This document shows positions 14,517-21,457 of a stretch of 21,457 bases of DNA, one piece after another; the stretch's first letter is position 1, and each line of letters begins with the position of its first letter. Source of the stretch: an uncultured Clostridium sp. (GTDB lineage: Bacteria; Bacillota; Clostridia; Lachnospirales; Lachnospiraceae). A program made the position numbers and the translations under genes. Below the pieces are notes generated by a model that was given only the letters and a program-made list of their open reading frames with translations, did no database searches and was not told where the DNA came from. The DNA is taken from contig USJW01000085.1 of assembly GCA_900555045.1 (NCBI GenBank), positions 1-21,457 on the forward strand, in the 5' to 3' direction.

Positions 14517-15695
14517 ATGAATAAGAAATTTGATCGTGAGAGATGGCACTACCCGGTACTGGACCGTTATACGTACCTGGACACGGCAACAACCGGACTG
14601 ATCCCGCAGTACGCATGCGATGCGATGAACACCTATCTGCAGAACCGGACAAATCTGGCGATGGATATCGATGATTATCACCTGCAGTGGGATTTTGCGG
14701 ACGATGTCCGGGATGAGATTGCGGCGATGATTGGTGCAGAGAGTGGGGATGAAATTGCCTTTGGGCAGAATTCGTCCACGCTGTTTAACATCTTCTGTAA
14801 CGGGCTGGCCTTTGAGAAGGGGGACAATGTTGTCATTTACGAAAATGCCTTCCCCGCCATGACCTATGTCTGGCTCAACATGAAGGAACAGCTTGGCCTG
14901 GAGGTGCGGGTAGCCCGGGCTTTGGACGGGGAGACGACACCGGAGGCACTGTTTGCGCTGGCGGATGAGCACACAAAGGCGATCACCGTGTGCCATGTGG
15001 ACAGCGGAAACGGTTACAGGCACGATTTAAAGGCAATCGGCACATGGTGCAGGGAACATGGGATTGCGTTCGGCGTGGACGCGACGCAGGCCTGCGGCGC
15101 CATGCGGCTGGATGTAAAGGACATGAAGATCGACTTCCTCACCACCTCGGCCTACAAGTGGCTGCAGGGCGTGCAGGGGATCGGGTTTGCGTTCATTGAC
15201 AAAGCGTTTATGAAATGTCTCAGGCAGACTGAGATGGGGTGGGCGAATGTGGCTGACAGAATAAACGGGGAGCCATTCGACCTGGTTGTCAGCAGTAAGG
15301 CCTGCCGCTTTGAGAACGGGGGACTTCCCGCCATCGGGCTGTACGGCCTGCATGAGACCATTGCATCCTATATGCGCCTTGGAGGAGAGGATATTGAGAA
15401 CTATATCCTGGACCTGACGGATTATCTCTACCGGAAGGCAGAGATGACAGAGGGGATCTCCATTGCGTTTCCCCACGACAGAGAACATCGGTCGGGTCTG
15501 ATCTCGCTGAGGGTGCCGGGCGGCCTTGGGCTTACGGAGAGCCGCCTGCGCGCAAATGGTATGAGGGCAAAGATACAGGGAGAGGACCGCATGAGGATTG
15601 CGCTTCACTATTACAATAATACGCAGGATATCGACCGCTTGATCGGGTACCTGGAATCCTGCATGGCAAAATCAGGAGGGCAGAAACATGAATGA
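14517..15695 (+). CDS. Class V aminotransferase-fold PLP enzyme (lyase/epimerase-like)
   Basis: This is a fold-type I PLP enzyme of the class V group, which includes cysteine desulfurases, isopenicillin-N epimerase-like proteins and cysteine/cystine lyases. The 392 residues show the PLP-contacting Asp188 in GVDATQACGAMRLDV and the Schiff-base Lys214 in TTSAYKWLQGVQGIGF. A segment RFENGGLPAIGLYGLHE follows. The C-terminal third (RVPGGLGLTESRLRANG) lacks the mobile-loop cysteine of true desulfurases, so a lyase, transaminase or epimerase is more likely. AAAGGAG (14505-14511) sets the start. It overlaps the cupin gene by 8 bases. The downstream RidA gene fits a reaction that releases 2-aminoacrylate or another enamine. 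The substrate is not determined by sequence. Confidence 0.82.
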   Translation: MNKKFDRERWHYPVLDRYTYLDTATTGLIPQYACDAMNTYLQNRTNLAMDIDDYHLQWDFADDVRDEIAAMIGAESGDEIAFGQNSSTLFNIFCNGLAFEKGDNVVIYENAFPAMTYVWLNMKEQLGLEVRVARALDGETTPEALFALADEHTKAITVCHVDSGNGYRHDLKAIGTWCREHGIAFGVDATQACGAMRLDVKDMKIDFLTTSAYKWLQGVQGIGFAFIDKAFMKCLRQTEMGWANVADRINGEPFDLVVSSKACRFENGGLPAIGLYGLHETIASYMRLGGEDIENYILDLTDYLYRKAEMTEGISIAFPHDREHRSGLISLRVPGGLGLTESRLRANGMRAKIQGEDRMRIALHYYNNTQDIDRLIGYLESCMAKSGGQKHE

Positions 15696-16086
15696 AACAG
15701 CAGATAAGAACCAGTTGTGCGGAAAAATCAGTGATCTTCCAAAGGTTGATGCGGGAATGCATATGCTGGGAGGAGAAAAACGAATCGTTTTCGGGCCGGA
15801 GCGCTTCTGGCCGACCCATGTCATGCGGTGCTTTACGCTGAAACCGGGCGGCAAAGCGGCAAACAACCATCACCCGTGGGTGCACTGGTTCGTATGTATC
15901 AAGGGTGAGGGAAAGTTCCAGATCGGAGACGAAGTCTACGACATCGGAGCCGGCTACTGGGTCTACGTGCCGGAGGAGGTGCCCCATTCCTTCTGGAATA
16001 CCTCAGAGACAGAGGACCTGGTGTCCCTCTGTACGGTGACAAAAGAGGGGGATACGGACCCTCTGGCTCTGACAAGAGGATGTTAG
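15688..16086 (+). CDS. Single-domain cupin protein
   Basis: The 132-residue protein has the two conserved cupin motifs: a His-rich first motif (NNHHPWVHWFVCIKGEG) and a second motif ending VPEEVPHSFWN. The metal ligands would be His residues of NNHHPWVH and the His of EEVPHSF. Between them lies the usual GDEVYDIGAGYWVYVP turn. Small cupins of this kind include isomerases, dioxygenases and sensors, and sequence alone does not say which. The start ATG lies within the end of the PLP-enzyme gene (ATGAATGA overlap) after AGGAGGG (15674-15680), so the two are translationally coupled and probably act in the same pathway. Confidence 0.82.
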   Translation: MNETADKNQLCGKISDLPKVDAGMHMLGGEKRIVFGPERFWPTHVMRCFTLKPGGKAANNHHPWVHWFVCIKGEGKFQIGDEVYDIGAGYWVYVPEEVPHSFWNTSETEDLVSLCTVTKEGDTDPLALTRGC

Positions 16087-16112
16087 GACACATAAACAGA
16101 CAGGAGGCAGCT

Positions 16113-16562
16113 ATGGCGTTTAAAAAGTATACAGCCAGCTCGGAATTGATTGAGGGATTAAAGGTGCGGGCAACGGCCAGAGATTTTTCCATTGTGCTGG
16201 ATGAGCCGGAGGAACAGGGCGGAAGCAATGCGGGGATGAACCCGATTGAACTGGCGCTGTGCAGTGTGTGTGCGTGCCAGACAATCACCACAGCCATCTT
16301 TGCTGATTTTTACGGAATCCCGGTGGAGGATGTCCGGGTGGAGGCGGACGGCGAGATGGACCCCGAGGGATTTAGCGGAATGAACCCGGATGTCCGGCCG
16401 GGACTCCAGAATATGCGTTTCCGTTTTATCATCAAGAGCAAGGCGCCGAGAATTCAGGTGGAGGAGCTGGTAAAGGCAGTGGAGCGGATGTGCCCGGTGG
16501 GAGACTCCTTCCGGCAGGGCGTGAAACTGGAACCGCCGGAGCTTGTTCTGAAGGCGGAATAG
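16113..16562 (+). CDS. OsmC-family protein (possible lipoyl-dependent thiol peroxidase)
   Basis: The 149-residue protein fits the OsmC/Ohr fold. The central GGSNAGMNPIELALCSVCAC segment is followed by a long helix, and a second conserved cysteine lies in RMCPVGDSF. The likely redox pair is Cys55 and Cys127; extra cysteines sit at 50 and 53. Studied Ohr and OsmC enzymes reduce organic hydroperoxides with electrons from lipoylated proteins and dihydrolipoamide dehydrogenase, and both a lipoyl-bearing E3 and a lipoate ligase follow in this operon. I choose ATG 16113 because AGGAGG (16102-16107) lies just before it; an in-frame ATG at 16080 overlaps the cupin stop. Some OsmC-like proteins have no known peroxidase activity, so function is inferred. 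Confidence 0.83.
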   Translation: MAFKKYTASSELIEGLKVRATARDFSIVLDEPEEQGGSNAGMNPIELALCSVCACQTITTAIFADFYGIPVEDVRVEADGEMDPEGFSGMNPDVRPGLQNMRFRFIIKSKAPRIQVEELVKAVERMCPVGDSFRQGVKLEPPELVLKAE

Positions 16563-16597
16563 CAGGGATGCGACGGGATTGAGAGGAGGCCGGCAGT

Positions 16598-18292
16598 TTG
16601 GAAATCAGAATGGGCCTGATCATGGGCGGGAAAGAGGCGGTCGTCGGAACCATAGAAGTCCGCGAAGGCGACCGGGTGGAGCCGGGCCAGACGTTACTAA
16701 ATACAGAGACAGGGAAAGGTAACCGCCCCTTTAAAGCGACGGTGGCCGGTGTGATAAGCAGAATCTGTGTCGCAGAGGGAAGCAAGGTACGGACCGGTGA
16801 TCTGCTGTTCGAGTACATGGAGGCCGCAAAAGAGGAGGCTCCCGAAACGGACAGCGGGCCCGAACGCGGCGCTGTCGTCCGGATGGAAGCGGACGTGGTG
16901 ATCCTTGGAGCGGGCCCCGGCGGATATGTGGCGGCGATCTACGCGGCAAAGCAGGGACTTAGGACGGTTCTGGTGGAAAAAGACCAGCTGGGCGGGACCT
17001 GCCTTAACCGGGGCTGTATCCCGACCAAGGCGCTGCTGCAGAGCGCCCATCTGTATGAGTCCATGCAGGGGGCGAAGGAGTTTGGAATCACCGCAAGGGA
17101 CGTGGCGCTTGACATGGGCCAGGTGTTCCGGCGAAAGGACCGGATCTGCGCGGAGAACCGCCAGGGAATTAAGTATCTGCTGGACAGCAGCCATGCCACC
17201 CTTTTAAACGGGGAGGCAAAGGTGTCCGCGGACAAGACGGTGGCGGTGACGGGAGGAGACGGCTGTTACGAAATAAAGGCCGGAGCGGTCATTTTGGCAA
17301 CGGGATCGGTGCCGGTTATGCCGTCCTTCGCCGTACCGTCCGTTTGCATGGACAGCACCATGGCCCTGTCCGACGCTCATATCCCTGATTCCATCGCCAT
17401 CATCGGAGCCGGCGTCATCGGTATGGAATTTGCGTTTCTGTATGCGGCTTACAAGAGCCGGGTCCATGTGATCGAGTTTATGGATCACATGCTGGGTGAG
17501 ACGGACCCGGAGGCGGCAGAGGTCATCCAAAGGGCAGCTAAGCAGAGGGGAATCTGCATTGACCTGTCCTCCAAGGTGACCCGAATTCTGGAGACCGAAT
17601 CTCACGAGGCGGTGGTATTTTACGAAAAAGACGGTAAAGAACATGCGGTCAACGCCCAAAAGGTACTGGTTGCCGTTGGGCGGGCTCCCGCCTTTGACCC
17701 GCAGGAATTGAGTAGCGTAGGTATCCGTTACGGCAGAAAAGGAATCGAGACAGATGAAAATTTGGAAACAAATGTAAAAGGAATCTACGCCATCGGGGAT
17801 GTCAACGGCAGAATCCAGCTGGCTCACGCGGCCTCGGCCCAGGGGATCCGGGTGATTGACCGGATTCTGAGCTGCAGAGAAAACGGCGGCGGGCCGCGTG
17901 GCCGAAAATTATATGAACCGGTGGTGCCCTCCGTCATTTTCACGGCACCGGAGATCGGAAGCGTGGGAAAGACCGAGGCCCAGTGCGCAGCGGAGGGAAT
18001 CCGGATCAGAACAGGAGTATTCCCGTTTTCGGCCAATGGAAAAGCCAAGATACAGGGCGAGACGGAAGGGTTTGTGAAGCTGATCATGGAGGAGGAGAGC
18101 CGCAGGCTGATTGGGGGCGTGGTCGTGGGGCCGGATGCATCCGCGCTGATCGGAAGCGTCGCGGTGGCGATCACCAACCGCCTGACGGACCGGGATCTGA
18201 CAGCGTGCATCTTCGCCCACCCAACCACATCGGAGGCGGTCTGGGAGGCCGCGATGGGGCTGTCCTCCGGCAGTATTCATTATCATGAATAG
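16598..18292 (+). CDS. Dihydrolipoamide dehydrogenase with N-terminal lipoyl domain
   Basis: This 564-residue flavoprotein fuses a lipoyl domain (about 1-78) to a complete E3 enzyme. The expected lipoylated residue is Lys40 in NTETGKGNRPF. The E3 part has the FAD motif GAGPGGYVAAIYA and the redox disulfide CLNRGCIPTK (Cys135/Cys140). It also has the NAD motif GAGVIGMEFAFLYA, FAD-binding AIGDVNG, and the catalytic dyad His541/Glu546 in AHPTTSE. It oxidises dihydrolipoyl groups with NAD+, or the reverse. Start TTG 16598 is supported by AGAGGAGG (16582-16589); ATG 16610 is a weaker alternative. Fused lipoyl-E3 proteins are known in acetoin and pyruvate dehydrogenase systems, but no E1 or E2 gene is present here. 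It overlaps the lipoate ligase gene by 8 bases. Confidence 0.93.
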   Translation: MEIRMGLIMGGKEAVVGTIEVREGDRVEPGQTLLNTETGKGNRPFKATVAGVISRICVAEGSKVRTGDLLFEYMEAAKEEAPETDSGPERGAVVRMEADVVILGAGPGGYVAAIYAAKQGLRTVLVEKDQLGGTCLNRGCIPTKALLQSAHLYESMQGAKEFGITARDVALDMGQVFRRKDRICAENRQGIKYLLDSSHATLLNGEAKVSADKTVAVTGGDGCYEIKAGAVILATGSVPVMPSFAVPSVCMDSTMALSDAHIPDSIAIIGAGVIGMEFAFLYAAYKSRVHVIEFMDHMLGETDPEAAEVIQRAAKQRGICIDLSSKVTRILETESHEAVVFYEKDGKEHAVNAQKVLVAVGRAPAFDPQELSSVGIRYGRKGIETDENLETNVKGIYAIGDVNGRIQLAHAASAQGIRVIDRILSCRENGGGPRGRKLYEPVVPSVIFTAPEIGSVGKTEAQCAAEGIRIRTGVFPFSANGKAKIQGETEGFVKLIMEEESRRLIGGVVVGPDASALIGSVAVAITNRLTDRDLTACIFAHPTTSEAVWEAAMGLSSGSIHYHE

Positions 18293-19217
18293 AATCGTTA
18301 TATCCGGTGAACACGATCCCTGCTTCAATCTGGCGCTGGAGGAGGAGCTGCTCTCTCAGGCGGACGCAAAAACCATGCTGTATCTCTGGGTCAACCGGCC
18401 CTGCGTGGTGCTGGGGAGAAATCAGAACCCGTATCTGGAGTGCGATATGGATTACCTGAGCGGACATGAGATAGAGCTGGTCAGGCGCAGGTCCGGAGGC
18501 GGGGCCGTGTACCAGGATTTGGGAAACCTGAACTATACCTTTATCAACAGGGAGGGGGAGGGGCAGCCGGAGCTTCTGCGCCGTGTCCTTCTGGGGATGT
18601 TTGCGGATCTTGGCATAGAGGCCGAGTATTCCGGCAGAAATGATATTCTCATCGACGGCAGAAAAATATCGGGGCAGGCCGGTTACTGCGAGGATGGCAA
18701 TGAGTACCTGCACGGCACGCTGATGATATGCGTGAACACCGGGCATCTGGCGCACAGCCTGCGCCCCTCGCGGATGAAGCTGGAGTCAAAGGGTGTGCGG
18801 TCCGTGGAATCCAGGGTGGTAAATCTCTCCGAGCTTGTCTCAGATATCGATATGGAGCAGGTCAAATTGCTCCTGATCCGGCAATTTATCCGCATATACG
18901 GCCCCTCCGAGCCGCCGGCCTTTCGGTCTGCGGCCCAGGGAAAGCCAAAGGGGCAGAGCCTGTATGAATCCAGGTCATGGATCGTGGACAGCTGCCCGGA
19001 ATACACCACGATACTGGAATTTCCCTTCCTGGACGGATTTTTAAAGCTGAGGCTGCAGGTAAAGGATGGCCTCATTGTCCGGGTCCAGGGATCATGTGAC
19101 AGTCTGGAGTGCGGGGACATCTCCTGGATGGAGAGAACGCTTGAGGGCTGCCGCTTCGACAGGGAACAGATCATAAAAATAATTACAGAAAGAGGAAAGA
19201 GCAATGAATGTATATGA
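18285..19217 (+). CDS. lplA: Lipoate-protein ligase A family protein
   Basis: The 310-residue enzyme attaches lipoate to lipoyl domains through lipoyl-AMP. Signature segments are RRRSGGGAVYQDLGNLNYTF, GRNDILIDGRKISGQAG with the conserved Lys127, LHGTLMICVN, and KGVRSVESRVVNL. A C-terminal accessory domain follows from about residue 230, so it is a full-length LplA-type ligase rather than a bare LipB-like fold. The ATG lies inside the end of the E3 gene (ATGAATAG), with no clear RBS of its own, so translation is probably coupled. The evident client is the lipoyl domain of the upstream E3 protein. The gene overlaps ridA by 14 bases. Confidence 0.93.
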   Translation: MNRIVISGEHDPCFNLALEEELLSQADAKTMLYLWVNRPCVVLGRNQNPYLECDMDYLSGHEIELVRRRSGGGAVYQDLGNLNYTFINREGEGQPELLRRVLLGMFADLGIEAEYSGRNDILIDGRKISGQAGYCEDGNEYLHGTLMICVNTGHLAHSLRPSRMKLESKGVRSVESRVVNLSELVSDIDMEQVKLLLIRQFIRIYGPSEPPAFRSAAQGKPKGQSLYESRSWIVDSCPEYTTILEFPFLDGFLKLRLQVKDGLIVRVQGSCDSLECGDISWMERTLEGCRFDREQIIKIITERGKSNECI

Positions 19218-19671
19218 CAGATTAGAGGAACTGGGAATTAAGCTGATGGACCCGACCCCGAAGGGCGGAATTTACAGCCTTGTAAAGCCTTACGGGGATC
19301 ATCTTCTCTATGTGTCGGGCACAGCGCCGCACAACGCGGTGGATGAGAACATGGCTGGCAAGCTGGGAAGCGAGTATACCATAGAGGAAGGGCAGGAGGC
19401 CGCGCGCCGCTGCATGATCAATATCATATCCAACCTTCATCATGAGCTGGGCGATTTAAACCGCATCAAGCAGTTTGTCAAGCTTCTGGGCTTTGTGGCC
19501 TCCGCGCCGGATTTTTATGAGCATCCCCAGGTGATCAACGGGGCATCCCAGCTTCTGAAGGATGTGTTCGGCGATGAGGTCGGACTGCCCGCCAGATCCG
19601 CAATCGGAGTCGCAGCGCTGCCGTGGAACATCCCGGTGGAAATCGAGCTGGTTCTGGAGCTGAAGGACTGA
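19204..19671 (+). CDS. RidA/YjgF-family enamine/imine deaminase
   Basis: RidA proteins hydrolyse reactive enamines such as 2-aminoacrylate, released by PLP enzymes, to ketoacids and ammonia. The 155-residue protein carries the family end-signature GLPARSAIGVAALPWNIPVE. It includes the arginine (Arg131) that binds the substrate carboxylate in active members, and LYVSGTAPHNA near the N-terminus. It is somewhat longer than the archetypal RidA of about 128 residues. AGAGGAA precedes the ATG, which overlaps the lipoate ligase gene. As the last gene of a PLP-enzyme operon it probably removes an intermediate or by-product. An intrinsic terminator follows. Confidence 0.9.
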   Translation: MNVYDRLEELGIKLMDPTPKGGIYSLVKPYGDHLLYVSGTAPHNAVDENMAGKLGSEYTIEEGQEAARRCMINIISNLHHELGDLNRIKQFVKLLGFVASAPDFYEHPQVINGASQLLKDVFGDEVGLPARSAIGVAALPWNIPVEIELVLELKD

Positions 19672-19699
19672 CTGAGAGAGAAATAATTGAATGTAAGAG

Positions 19700-19739
19700 G
19701 GGCTGGTCCCGGCGGTGACGCTGCGGACCAGCCCTTTTT
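19700..19739 (+). terminator. Terminator of the sigma-54-driven operon
   Basis: GGGCTGGTCC (19700-19709) pairs perfectly with GGACCAGCCC (19725-19734), followed by TTTTT. It lies 28 bases after the ridA stop, between convergent genes. The opposite strand has no T-tract, so it acts mainly for the plus-strand operon. Confidence 0.9.
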
Positions 19740-19750
19740 GAATGCGTAGA

Positions 19751-21319
19751 TTATCTCTTTTTCTTCTGAAACGCCGGCGAGTCAAAGGTTTTGTCCTCCG
19801 GCAGCACCTTCTTTGTGGTGGCCTCCACCAGGTCGTTGTAGCAGGCAAACACCCGCTCCACCATGTCCCCCGGGAGCTTTGGCGTGAGGAGCGACACGAT
19901 GGGGACCGCGATCAGGCCCGCCACCATGGCGATGGCCCCGGCGTTGATGGGGGATGCTATATAATGAAGGAACAGGTTTGAGACCGTGATCCCCACGCCC
20001 ACCAGGAAGCTCACCCACACCGAGGCGCGGGTCACGCCCTTCCAGTAGAGCCCGTACAGGAACGGGGCCAGGAACGCGCCAGCCAGTGCGCCCCAGGAGA
20101 TTCCCATCAGCTGGGCGATGAAATCGGGCGGATCCAGGGCCAGAACCACGCTTATGACGATGAAAGCAACGATCAGGGCCTGCATGAGCAGAAGCTGCGT
20201 TTTGTCCTTCATGGTTTTCACCAGGTTGCCCTTGATGAAGTCCAGCGCCAGCGTGGAGCTGGAGGTCAGGACCAGGGAGGAGAGGGTGGACATGGAGGCG
20301 GAGAGCACCAGCATGACCACGATGCCGATTAACAGGTCCGGCAGCCCCGAGAGCATGGCCGGGATCACGGAGTCGTAGGCCACCGCGCCGGAGGGGCTGT
20401 ACACGGCCGGTCCGTCGAACAGGCGCCCGAAGCCGCCGAGGAAGTAGCTGCCGCCGGAGATCACGATGGCGAACACGGTGGAGATCACCGTGCCGGTGGC
20501 GATGGCCTTCTCGCTGCGGATGGTGTAGAATTTGTGGATCATCTGGGGGAGGCCCCAGGTCCCGAGGGAGGTGAGGATCACCACGCCCAGCAGATTTAAG
20601 GGGTCCGGCCCGAAAAAGGAGGTGTAGGCGCCGGGCTGGCCGAGGGTTGCGGGGATCTCGCTGGGGATCTGCGCCAGCTTGCCCACGGCCGCCGTGAAGC
20701 CGCCCTGGCCGTTTAACACGCTAAGGATCACCGCGACGATCCCGGCCAGCATGATGATCCCCTGGATGAAATCGTTGATGGCGGTGGCCATGTAGCCGCC
20801 CAGGATCACGTACACCGCGGTCAGGCAGGCCATGCCGATCACGCAGGCGGTGTAGGGGATGTCGAAGGCCATCCCGAATAAGCGGGAGAGGCCGTTGTAC
20901 ACGGAGGCCGTGTAGGGGATCAGGAACACGAAGATAATCAGGGAGGCCACGATCTTTAGCGGTTTGCTGTCAAAGCGGCTGCCGAAGAACTCCGGCATGG
21001 TGGCCGCGGACAGGTGCTTGGTCATGACCCGGGTGCGCCGCCCCAGCACCACCCAGGCCAGGAGACTGCCGATCAGGGCGTTTCCCAGGCCGATCCAGGT
21101 GGAGGCCAGGCCGTATTTCCAGCCGAACTGTCCGGCGTAGCCGATGAACACCACGGCTGAAAAGTAGGAGGTGCCGTAGGCGAAGGCGGTCAGCCAGGGG
21201 CCGACGCCCCGCCCGCCCAGCACAAAGTCGTTCACATTGGTGGCGTGGCGGCGGGAGCAGAAGCCGACGATGATCATGACCGCGAAAAAGACGACGAGCA
21301 GCGCAACTTTGATAAACAT
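19751..21319 (-). CDS. Sodium:solute symporter (SSS family, PanF/PutP-like)
   Basis: This 522-residue polytopic membrane protein belongs to the solute:sodium symporter family. Family features include the N-terminal VNDFVLGGRGVGPWLTAFAY segment, FSAVVFIGYAGQFGWKYG, the helix-6 ILGGYMATAINDFIQG, and SASMSTLSSLVLTSSS, the Ser/Thr-rich Na+-site helix. It most resembles PanF/PutP-type members, but substrate specificity cannot be assigned. The C-terminus is a cytosolic, Lys-rich tail. GGAGG (complement of 21328-21332) lies 8 bases before the ATG. It is transcribed toward the sigma-54 operon and need not be part of it. Confidence 0.9.
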   Translation of the reverse strand: MFIKVALLVVFFAVMIIVGFCSRRHATNVNDFVLGGRGVGPWLTAFAYGTSYFSAVVFIGYAGQFGWKYGLASTWIGLGNALIGSLLAWVVLGRRTRVMTKHLSAATMPEFFGSRFDSKPLKIVASLIIFVFLIPYTASVYNGLSRLFGMAFDIPYTACVIGMACLTAVYVILGGYMATAINDFIQGIIMLAGIVAVILSVLNGQGGFTAAVGKLAQIPSEIPATLGQPGAYTSFFGPDPLNLLGVVILTSLGTWGLPQMIHKFYTIRSEKAIATGTVISTVFAIVISGGSYFLGGFGRLFDGPAVYSPSGAVAYDSVIPAMLSGLPDLLIGIVVMLVLSASMSTLSSLVLTSSSTLALDFIKGNLVKTMKDKTQLLLMQALIVAFIVISVVLALDPPDFIAQLMGISWGALAGAFLAPFLYGLYWKGVTRASVWVSFLVGVGITVSNLFLHYIASPINAGAIAMVAGLIAVPIVSLLTPKLPGDMVERVFACYNDLVEATTKKVLPEDKTFDSPAFQKKKR

Positions 21320-21359
21320 GGTTCAGTCCTCCAGACGTATCATTTTTTTGCCGGGAAGG

Positions 21360-21378
21360 GAGATCCGGCCGGGATCTC
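21360..21378. repeat. Hairpin in the 5' leader of the symporter gene
   Basis: GAGATCC and GGATCTC (7-bp perfect arms, 5-base loop) lie in the presumed untranslated leader, about 28 bases upstream of the RBS. On the plus strand a run of T residues follows at 21386-21391, so it could instead block incoming plus-strand transcription. Confidence 0.5.
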
Positions 21379-21409
21379 TGCTCCCTTTTTTAAGCTACTT
21401 TAATAATTA

Positions 21410-21424
21410 AAAGTTCTGAACTTT
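21410..21424. promoter_or_regulatory. 15-bp palindrome at the symporter transcription start (candidate operator)
   Basis: AAAGTTCTGAACTTT has perfect 7-bp arms around one base and directly abuts the -10 box on its downstream side, covering the expected start of transcription. This is the position expected of a repressor site. The cognate regulator is not in the window. Confidence 0.6.
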
Positions 21425-21453
21425 AATGTATCAAAGCGGCCGGAAAAAGTCAA
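21425..21453 (-). promoter_or_regulatory. Sigma-70 promoter of the symporter gene
   Basis: On the minus strand TTGACT (complement of 21448-21453) and TACATT (complement of 21425-21430) are separated by exactly 17 bp. Transcription would start near 21418, giving a leader of about 100 bases. Confidence 0.8.
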
Positions 21454-21457
21454 ATAC

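Noticed and set aside
14517..15695. Calling the PLP enzyme a cysteine desulfurase (NifS/IscS/SufS)
   Set aside because: The mobile-loop catalytic cysteine is not found in the expected C-terminal region, and no scaffold or Suf genes are nearby.
16598..19217. Part of a glycine-cleavage or acetoin/pyruvate dehydrogenase operon
   Set aside because: No gcvP/T/H, E1 or E2 genes are present next to the lipoyl-E3 and ligase.
21360..21391. Intrinsic terminator upstream of the symporter
   Set aside because: A T-run follows only on the plus strand, where no gene ends; the stem sits in the minus-strand leader, so I list it only as a hairpin.

Overview
The window looks like chromosomal DNA from an anaerobic, moderately GC-rich Firmicute of the Lachnospiraceae / Clostridium-cluster XIVa type. 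The basis is the clostridial gene order rnfCDGEAB, AGGAGG-type ribosome-binding sites throughout, two TTG starts with strong RBSs, and a PrpR-type sigma-54 activator beside an amino-acid-type transporter. I cannot name a species from sequence alone.

Region 1 (1-5365): a complete Rnf operon (rnfC, D, G, E, A, B), the membrane ferredoxin:NAD+ oxidoreductase that pumps ions. It is preceded by a leader with a perfect 13-bp long-range inverted repeat and closed by a strong 17-bp-stem terminator. RnfE carries an extra Cys-rich plus charged C-terminal tail.

Region 2 (5366-10702): an apparent accessory insert. The 52 bp containing the rnfB terminator occur again, base for base, at 10651-10702, so a 5.3-kb block is bracketed by direct repeats. 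It holds a possible gene remnant, a TetR-family regulator with a promoter-overlapping operator, three palindromes, and a run of poorly characterised genes: a predicted beta-propeller protein with a DUF6892-like C-terminus, two small unknown proteins, a tiny frameshifted or coupled ORF, and a DUF1266 protein. No integrase or transposase is visible.

Region 3 (10703-19740): a sigma-54 regulon. A PrpR_N-PAS-AAA+ activator starts at a TTG and has its own extended -10 promoter. After its terminator comes a consensus -24/-12 promoter (13137-13153) driving seven tightly packed genes: a DAACS-family Na+ symporter whose binding-site pattern suggests a neutral amino acid, a class V PLP enzyme, a cupin, an OsmC-family protein, a dihydrolipoamide dehydrogenase with its own N-terminal lipoyl domain, a lipoate-protein ligase, and a RidA-family enamine/imine deaminase. 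A terminator follows. My reading is uptake and PLP-dependent breakdown of an amino acid, with RidA clearing reactive enamine. The OsmC, lipoyl-E3 and lipoate ligase genes could form a self-contained NADH-driven lipoyl thiol-peroxidase (or other lipoyl thiol chemistry) module. No E1, E2 or glycine-cleavage partner is present.

Region 4 (19741-21457): a convergent sodium:solute symporter (SSS family, PanF/PutP-like) on the minus strand, with a recognisable sigma-70 promoter and an operator-like palindrome at its transcription start.

No tRNA, rRNA, CRISPR array, insertion sequence or replication origin was seen.
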